From the NCBI GenBank assembly GCA_028717865.1, contig JAQUMZ010000082.1, forward strand, positions 1 to 9,315: 9,315 nucleotides of DNA, read 5' to 3'. Of this stretch, positions 5,268-9,315 are shown piece by piece. Made by a program: the position numbers and the translations under genes. A model generated the notes under the pieces. It saw only the letters and a program-made list of their open reading frames with translations. It was not told where the DNA came from and searched no databases. The stretch is from Elusimicrobiota bacterium. GTDB lineage: Bacteria > Elusimicrobiota > Elusimicrobia > UBA1565 > UBA9628. Within the stretch, counting starts at the first letter, position 1, and every line of letters begins with the position of its first letter.

Positions 5268-6311
5268 ATGCATTCCCACTATATAAAGGAAAAAGATTTC
5301 AAAGCCTTCGTGGCTAAGCTCATCGCCGCCAAGCCCGTGATCGGCCCGACGGCCAAGGCCAGCCGCCAGCAGGAGCGCTTCGTCTTCGCCCAGCTGTCGC
5401 GGCCCGAGGACCTGCGCCTCGACTACGACGTCACCATCCTGCCCCCGAAAAAGGAGTTCTTCCCGCCCCGGCAGGATCTGCTCAGCTTTGACGGCGGCCG
5501 CGCCAAGCCCTGCCTCGAGCCCGTGGAAAAGGTCCTTTTCGGAGTGCATTTCTACGACGTCAAGGCCCTGGACATGACCGACGCCTTGTTCCAGGAGCGC
5601 AACGAGGATCGGAACTATCTCGCCCATCGCGAGGCGGCCACGATAGTCATCTCCAATGTCCAGAAGGTCTCCCCGCGGGCGTTTTGGGCCAGCATCGGGA
5701 CCGAGGTCAAGCCCCGGGGCCACGATGCCTGGCTTACCAAGGTCGCGGGGGGCTATGTCCTTGAGACCGCGACTACGAAGGGCGAGGCCCTGCTGGGCTT
5801 CGGCTCTTTCGCCGCGGCCTCCGAATCCCAGATCGGGGAGGCCCGCCGCGTCAACGAGTCCGCCGCCGGCAAGTGTCCCAAGGCGCTCCGGGGCACCTCG
5901 GCCTCCGTGGCCAAGAAGGTCCGGGCCGCCTTCGGCAACGAGCCCCTTTGGACCGAACTGGCCAAGGATTGCTTCTCCTGCGGCTCCTGCAACACGGTCT
6001 GCCCGACCTGCTACTGCTTCGACGTCCAGGATTGGTGGAACGTGGACCAGAAATCAGGGGCGCGGACCCGCTATTGGGACTCCTGCCTGACCGAGGACTT
6101 CGCCAAGCTGTCCTTGGGCGCCGGGGCCGCGGAGAACTTCCGCGAGGAGCGCGCGGAACGCTTCCGGCACCGCTTCATGCGCAAGGCCGCCTACCTCAAC
6201 GCGAAGCTGGGGGGGCCGGCCTGCGTGGGCTGCGGACGCTGCTCCGCCGCCTGCACGGCCGACATCGCCGATCCGACCGAAGTCATCAACAAAATACCGG
6301 AGGCCGCCTAA
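5268..6311 (+). CDS. hydB: Group 3b [NiFe] hydrogenase (sulfhydrogenase) beta subunit, 4Fe-4S protein
   Basis: 347 residues; the iron-sulphur subunit that links the hydrogenase dimer to the flavin subunit in cytoplasmic HydBGDA-type complexes. The N-terminal 230 residues match the general layout of the HydB/anaerobic sulphite reductase A-like family. Two cluster-binding motifs lie in the C-terminal third. C235, C238, C241 and C245 (CFSCGSCNTVCP) form the first, with extra cysteines C248 and C250; C319, C322, C325 and C329 (CVGCGRCSAAC) form the second. C273 in the YWDSC segment lies between them. The ATG at 5268 has GGGAG (5257-5261) six bases upstream; an in-frame TTG at 5238 lacks this and lies against the -10 box. 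First gene of a four-gene operon; the next start follows its stop by one base. The subfamily call also rests on gene order. Alternative name hyhB/shyB. Confidence 0.9.
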   Translation: MHSHYIKEKDFKAFVAKLIAAKPVIGPTAKASRQQERFVFAQLSRPEDLRLDYDVTILPPKKEFFPPRQDLLSFDGGRAKPCLEPVEKVLFGVHFYDVKALDMTDALFQERNEDRNYLAHREAATIVISNVQKVSPRAFWASIGTEVKPRGHDAWLTKVAGGYVLETATTKGEALLGFGSFAAASESQIGEARRVNESAAGKCPKALRGTSASVAKKVRAAFGNEPLWTELAKDCFSCGSCNTVCPTCYCFDVQDWWNVDQKSGARTRYWDSCLTEDFAKLSLGAGAAENFREERAERFRHRFMRKAAYLNAKLGGPACVGCGRCSAACTADIADPTEVINKIPEAA

Positions 6312-6312
6312 C

Positions 6313-7179
6313 ATGCCCGCCACCCCCCGCGTCTGTGCCTGCGGCAAGAAGGCCGCGGACGTAAAGCCCAATATTTTCCTGCCCCGGGAGGCCGAGATCG
6401 TCCGGGTCGAGAAGACGACCGAGCTCGAGCGCGTTTTTACCCTGCGCCTGGCCGACGGCGGCCGCATGGAGTTCGCTCCGGGCCAGATCGTGGAGGCCGG
6501 CCTCTTCGGTTACGGCGAGATACCCCTGGGCCTGGCCAGCTCCCCGACGCGCAAAAACACCTTCGACTTGGTGGTGCGCTCCGTCGGGCGCGTCTCCTCG
6601 GCCCTCAACCGGCTCGAGGCCGGGCAATCCCTGCAGTTGCGTGGGCCGTTGGGCCGGGGCTTCCCCCTGGAAGAGCTGCGCGGCCATGACCTGCTCGTCG
6701 TGGCGGGCGGCATCGGGCTTTGCCCGACGCGCAGCCTGATCCAATACGTGCTCGACCGCAGGCAGGAGTTCAAGCGCTTCACGCTCTTCTACGGGGCGCG
6801 CGATCCCAAGCAGCAGCTCTTCACCTCCGAGCTGGCCGATTGGCGCAAGTCCAAGGACGTCGAGTATCACGAGACCGTGGACAAGGGCGCCGCCGGCTGG
6901 ACCGGCAACGTGGGCGTCATCACCGCGCTCTTCTCCAAGACCCGGATCGATCCCGGCGCCAAGATCGTCATTTGCGGTCCGCCGATCATGTTCAAGTTCG
7001 TGGTGCGCGAGCTCGACAAGCTCGGCGTTCCCCACCGGAACGTCTACCTGGACCTGGAGCGCCGCATGAAATGCGGAGTGGGCAAGTGCGGCCACTGCCA
7101 GATCAACGACAAGTACGTTTGCGTGGACGGTCCGGTCTTCGCGCTCTCGGAGATCGAACATCTCGAGGAGGCGCTCTAA
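6313..7179 (+). CDS. hydG: Group 3b [NiFe] hydrogenase gamma subunit, FAD/NAD(P)-binding diaphorase
   Basis: 288 residues; a ferredoxin-NADP reductase-like flavoprotein that exchanges electrons between the hydrogenase clusters and NAD(P)H. The FAD-binding barrel spans about 22-118, with PLGLASSP (71-78) at the usual flavin-contact position and GPLGRGF (111-117). The NAD(P) domain spans about 122-245: AGGIGLCPTRSLI (131-143), FYGARDPKQQLF (159-170) and the conserved CGPPIMF (221-227). The C-terminal [2Fe-2S] motif has C254, C259, C262 and C270, as in dihydroorotate dehydrogenase electron-transfer subunits. An extra CxC (C8, C10) lies near the N-terminus. The ATG at 6313 has GGAGG (6299-6303) nine bases upstream, inside the end of hydB. 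Its stop overlaps the next start (TAATG). The symbol follows the archaeal sulfhydrogenase and is not the [FeFe] maturase of the same name. Confidence 0.92.
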   Translation: MPATPRVCACGKKAADVKPNIFLPREAEIVRVEKTTELERVFTLRLADGGRMEFAPGQIVEAGLFGYGEIPLGLASSPTRKNTFDLVVRSVGRVSSALNRLEAGQSLQLRGPLGRGFPLEELRGHDLLVVAGGIGLCPTRSLIQYVLDRRQEFKRFTLFYGARDPKQQLFTSELADWRKSKDVEYHETVDKGAAGWTGNVGVITALFSKTRIDPGAKIVICGPPIMFKFVVRELDKLGVPHRNVYLDLERRMKCGVGKCGHCQINDKYVCVDGPVFALSEIEHLEEAL

Positions 7180-7931
7180 TGTCCAAACCCAAGGTGGCGT
7201 TCTTCGACTTCGCCAGCTGCGAGGGCTGCCAGATCGAGTTCACCAACTACGGCGACCCCGCCTTCCTGGAACTGGTCAAGCACGTGGACGTGGTCGAGTT
7301 CCGCGAGGCCATGTCCGAGAAGACCAAGGAGCCCATCGATATCGCCTTCGTCGAGGGCAGTTTCACCCGGGAGGCCGATCGGGCCCGCCTGGAGGACATC
7401 CGCCGGCGGGCCAATATCGTCATCGCCTACGGCCAGTGCGCCTCCACGGCCGGGATCAACGCCCTCAAGAACCACGCCTCCGACTACAAGCAGGCGGTCT
7501 ACGGCCGGGACGCCTGACTGCCGCACCTGGACAGCCAGAAGGCCGTCGGCATCGACCAGGTGATCAAGGTCGACTACTACGCCTACGGCTGCCCGGTCAA
7601 CAAGTACGAGGTCCTCCAGATCGTCTCCCACCTCCTGCACGGCAAGGAGCCCGTCATTCCGAACCACCCGGTCTGCGTGGAGTGCAAGCGCCGCGAGACC
7701 ATCTGCCGCTTCGACGTGGGCGACTACTGCCTGGGCCAGGTCGCCCGCGCCGGTTGCGGCGCCCCCTGCCCGGCGGACGGCATTCCCTGCGAGGCCTGCC
7801 GCGGCTTCGTGGACAAGCCCAACCAGGAGTCCTTGACCAAGGTGCTGGCCAAGCGCGCCGGGATGCCCAAGGGCTGGGCCGAGGCCAAGACCCGGATGTT
7901 CACGGCCAACCAGAGAGGAGACGCGAAATGA
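7179..7931 (+). CDS. hydD: Group 3b [NiFe] hydrogenase delta (small) subunit, with in-frame TGA at codon 113
   Basis: Read through, the gene encodes 250 residues, close to the usual size of a group 3b small subunit. Its Fe-S relay carries electrons from the NiFe site to HydB and HydG. Proximal-cluster ligands are all present: C14 and C17 (SCEGC), C87 (YGQCA) and C138 (YGCP). Further clusters are served by C166, C169, C176, C184, C193, C197, C204 and C207. A TGA at 7515-7517 interrupts the frame between residues 112 and 114. The same frame continues at once with family-typical sequence (IKVDYYAYGCP at 129-139), with no shift or loss. The upstream piece alone lacks C138 and the later clusters. 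A restart at GTG 7560 lacks a Shine-Dalgarno. The start overlaps the hydG stop, with GAGGAG (7165-7170) upstream; the end overlaps hydA by four bases. Options are a recent nonsense mutation, a sequence error (TGG or CGA is one base away), natural readthrough, or selenocysteine. Confidence 0.88.
7524..7562 (+). other. Possible SECIS-like stem-loop after the hydD in-frame TGA
   Basis: CACCUGG (7524-7530) can pair with CCAGGUG (7556-7562) to give a perfect 7-bp lower stem. Inside it, GCC (7542-7544) and GGC (7548-7550) form a short upper stem with apical loop GUC. The loop begins with G and lies 27 bases after the TGA, inside the 16-37-base range I recall for bacterial SECIS models. The upper stem is only 3 bp and the internal loop is large and uneven. 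GC-rich coding DNA produces such folds by chance, so this is a weak candidate. Confidence 0.2.
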
Positions 7932-9244
7932 GCAAGACCATCAATATCGCCGTCCATCACCTGACCCGCGTCGAGGGCCACGGCAACATCGCGGTCAACG
8001 TCCAGAGCGGCAAGATCGAGAAGTGCGAGTGGCAGGTCCCCGAGGCTCCGCGCTTCTTCGAGGCCATGGTCCGCGGCCGCCACTACACCGAGGTGGCGCG
8101 CGTCACCAGCCGCATCTGCGGCATCTGCTCCGTCGGCCACACCCTGGCCTCGCTCAAGGCCACGGAGGCGGCCTTGGGCATCAAAATTTCGCCCCAGACC
8201 CGCAAGCTGCGGGAGCTGCTTAAGCACGCCGAGAACTTCGACAGCCACGTCCTGCACGTATATTTTCTGGCCGCGCCGGATCTGCTCGGGGCGCCCTCGG
8301 TTTTCCCCCTGGTCAAGACCCACGGCGAGGTGGTGGCCCGGGCCCTGCGACTCAAGCGCCTGGCCCACGAATGGGGCTCGCTCATAGGGGGCCGCACGAC
8401 CCATCCGACCCGGGCCGTGCCGGGGGGTTTCTCCGCCCTGCCCACGGTCAAGGAGCTTGAGGATGTCAAGAAACGGCTGTTGGCCGCGGTGCCCGATCTG
8501 GAGGCCACTCTGGCCACGGTCAAGGCCCTGGCCGGCGCCATTCCGGCTTTCGACCGGCCGACCGAGTACATGGCGTTGAGCCAGCCCAAGGGCTACGCGC
8601 TCTACGACGGCGACGTCCAGACCGTCCTGCCGGACGGCAACAAAGCGTCCTACAAGGTCGCCGACTACCGCAAGTGCACCAACGAATACGTGACCCCGCT
8701 ATCCACGGCCAAATACACCAAGAACCGCCGGGAGAGCTACGCCGCCGGGGCCCTGGCGCGCTTCAACAACAATCACGACCGCCTTTTGCCCGAGGCCAAG
8801 AAAGCCGCCGCGGAATTGGGGCTCAAGCCCGTTTGCGTCAATCCTTACTTCAACACCGTGGCGCAGGTCGTGGAGATCGTGCAGAGCTTTCACGAATCCC
8901 TGGCCATCATCGACGAACTCGTCAAGTCCGGCATCAAGGACGAGCCGCTCGTCCAACCGACGCGCTTCGGCCGGGGCGCGGGCGCCGTCGAGGTGCCCCG
9001 CGGCATCCTGTTCCACGAGTACGAGTACGACCAGGAAGGGCTGTGCCTGGCGGGCAACTGCATCATCCCGACCAACCAGAACCACGCCAACATCCAGAAA
9101 GACTTCGAGGCCCTGGTGCCGAAGCTTTTGGCCGAGGGCGCGGACGAGAAGAAGATGGAACTGCGCCTGGAGATGCTGGTGCGCGCGTACGACCCCTGCA
9201 TCTCCTGCTCGACGCACTTCCTGGACGTGAAGTTCGTCCGCTGA
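7928..9244 (+). CDS. hydA: Group 3b [NiFe] hydrogenase alpha (large, catalytic) subunit
   Basis: 438 residues; holds the NiFe(CN)2CO centre that splits or forms H2. The N-terminus has LTRVEGHG (12-19). The first metal-binding pair is RICGIC (62-67; C64, C67), followed by SVGH (68-71). The second is DPCISC (422-427; C424, C427). All four ligands are cysteine, so this is not a [NiFeSe] enzyme. HPTRAVPGG in the middle of the chain is another family signature. After H430 the chain continues for only eight residues (FLDVKFVR); in this family a dedicated endopeptidase normally trims the tail after metal insertion, and no such protease gene is in the window. The ATG overlaps the hydD stop (ATGA), with GAGGAG at 7915-7920, indicating translational coupling. 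Coupling matters here, because a stop in hydD could reduce hydA expression. Length and motifs fit cytoplasmic NAD(P)-linked group 3b enzymes; neighbouring subunits support this over group 3c or 3d. Confidence 0.95.
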   Translation: MSKTINIAVHHLTRVEGHGNIAVNVQSGKIEKCEWQVPEAPRFFEAMVRGRHYTEVARVTSRICGICSVGHTLASLKATEAALGIKISPQTRKLRELLKHAENFDSHVLHVYFLAAPDLLGAPSVFPLVKTHGEVVARALRLKRLAHEWGSLIGGRTTHPTRAVPGGFSALPTVKELEDVKKRLLAAVPDLEATLATVKALAGAIPAFDRPTEYMALSQPKGYALYDGDVQTVLPDGNKASYKVADYRKCTNEYVTPLSTAKYTKNRRESYAAGALARFNNNHDRLLPEAKKAAAELGLKPVCVNPYFNTVAQVVEIVQSFHESLAIIDELVKSGIKDEPLVQPTRFGRGAGAVEVPRGILFHEYEYDQEGLCLAGNCIIPTNQNHANIQKDFEALVPKLLAEGADEKKMELRLEMLVRAYDPCISCSTHFLDVKFVR

Positions 9245-9256
9245 GCCGCGTCAGCG
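9239..9256. repeat. Inverted repeat spanning two convergent stop codons
   Basis: CGCTGA (9239-9244) and TCAGCG (9251-9256) form a perfect 6-bp inverted repeat around GCCGCG. Each arm is the last two codons (Arg, stop) of one of the convergent genes: hydA on the plus strand and the partial gene on the minus strand. It may act as a weak two-way transcription end, but it lacks a T-tract on either side. Confidence 0.4.
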
Positions 9257-9315
9257 CACCACGGCCGCGACGCCGCGCGTGCGCCGGCCGTCGGGATCGG
9301 TGACGAGGTAGAGGT
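9251..9315 (-). CDS. C-terminal end of a convergent gene (partial)
   Basis: The minus strand has an open frame from the window edge to a TGA at 9253-9251, giving 20 residues: LYLVTDPDGRR, then TRGVAAVVR. The pattern 'hYLVTD-x-GRR-x-x-G-x-hxVVR' resembles the last two strands of FlgD-Ig-like or C-terminal sorting-type domains that end many exported proteins in GC-rich uncultured bacteria. The gene lies convergent to hydA with six bases between the stops, so it belongs to another unit. With so little visible, coding is likely but the family is a guess. Confidence 0.5.
   Translation of the reverse strand, partial: LYLVTDPDGRRTRGVAAVVR

Noticed and set aside
5942..5960. Third copy of the CTTTGG-centred motif (CCCCTTTGGACCG)
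   Set aside because: It lacks the paired arms and lies inside hydB coding for EPLWTEL, with no -10 and start at the required spacing. Treated as chance.
7515..7517. Genetic-code reassignment of TGA across the genome
   Set aside because: TGA serves as the stop of the endonuclease gene, the 196-residue protein gene, hydA and others at sensible ends, and TGG is the normal Trp codon. Only one internal TGA is seen.
7724..8404. 226-codon minus-strand open frame opposite hydD/hydA
   Set aside because: It overlaps highly conserved hydrogenase coding sequence and shows no independent motif or start signal.
9191..9211. [NiFeSe] type large subunit
   Set aside because: All four metal ligands in HydA (C64, C67, C424, C427) are encoded as cysteine, with no in-frame TGA.
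1..9315. CRISPR array, tRNA/rRNA gene, insertion sequence or att site
   Set aside because: No regularly spaced repeats, cloverleaf sequences, transposase frames or terminal inverted repeats were seen on either strand.

Overview
This is a GC-rich, gene-dense bacterial window. The large [NiFe] hydrogenase operon, the secreted caspase-like protease with tandem Ig-type domains and the Ala/Pro-rich exported proteins resemble high-GC members of Elusimicrobiota or a similar uncultured Gram-negative lineage. That placement is an inference from gene style; the window has no rRNA or marker gene to prove it.

Layout. The left third is on the minus strand. It holds the 5' end of an RDD-family membrane protein (1-143), an exported endonuclease I-family nuclease (192-1454, GTG start) and a small exported protein of unknown function (1533-2123). 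A divergent plus-strand pair follows: a membrane-anchored protein with about eleven degenerate ten-residue proline repeats (2196-2897), and, four bases later, a 740-residue exported caspase-like (C14) protease with two Ig/CARDB-like domains and an EF-hand loop (2902-5124). The right half (5268-9244) is a tightly coupled four-gene operon for a group 3b-type NAD(P)-linked [NiFe] hydrogenase ('sulfhydrogenase'), in the order beta, gamma, delta (small), alpha (large). The last 65 bases carry the C-terminus of a convergent minus-strand gene.

How the genes work together. The four hydrogenase subunits form one cytoplasmic complex. HydA binds and turns over H2 at a NiFe site, HydD passes electrons through Fe-S clusters, HydB adds two more [4Fe-4S] clusters, and HydG carries FAD, NAD(P) and [2Fe-2S] sites for exchange with NAD(P)H. 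No maturation genes (hyp genes, endopeptidase) are in the window. The left-hand genes mostly encode envelope or exported proteins, and nothing visible links them to the hydrogenase.

Two observations stand out. (1) The two leaderless-looking minus-strand genes (endonuclease and the 196-residue exported protein) share a gap-free upstream module: an 18-bp palindrome with core TGGGnCCAAAGnCCCA, exactly 21 bp, a -10 hexamer, exactly 6 bp, then the start codon. This looks like a shared class II activator site or an unusual promoter class. (2) The hydrogenase small-subunit gene has an in-frame TGA at codon 113, with all cluster-binding cysteines intact on both sides. It could be a nonsense mutation, a sequence error, or stop-codon recoding; a weak SECIS-like fold lies just downstream.
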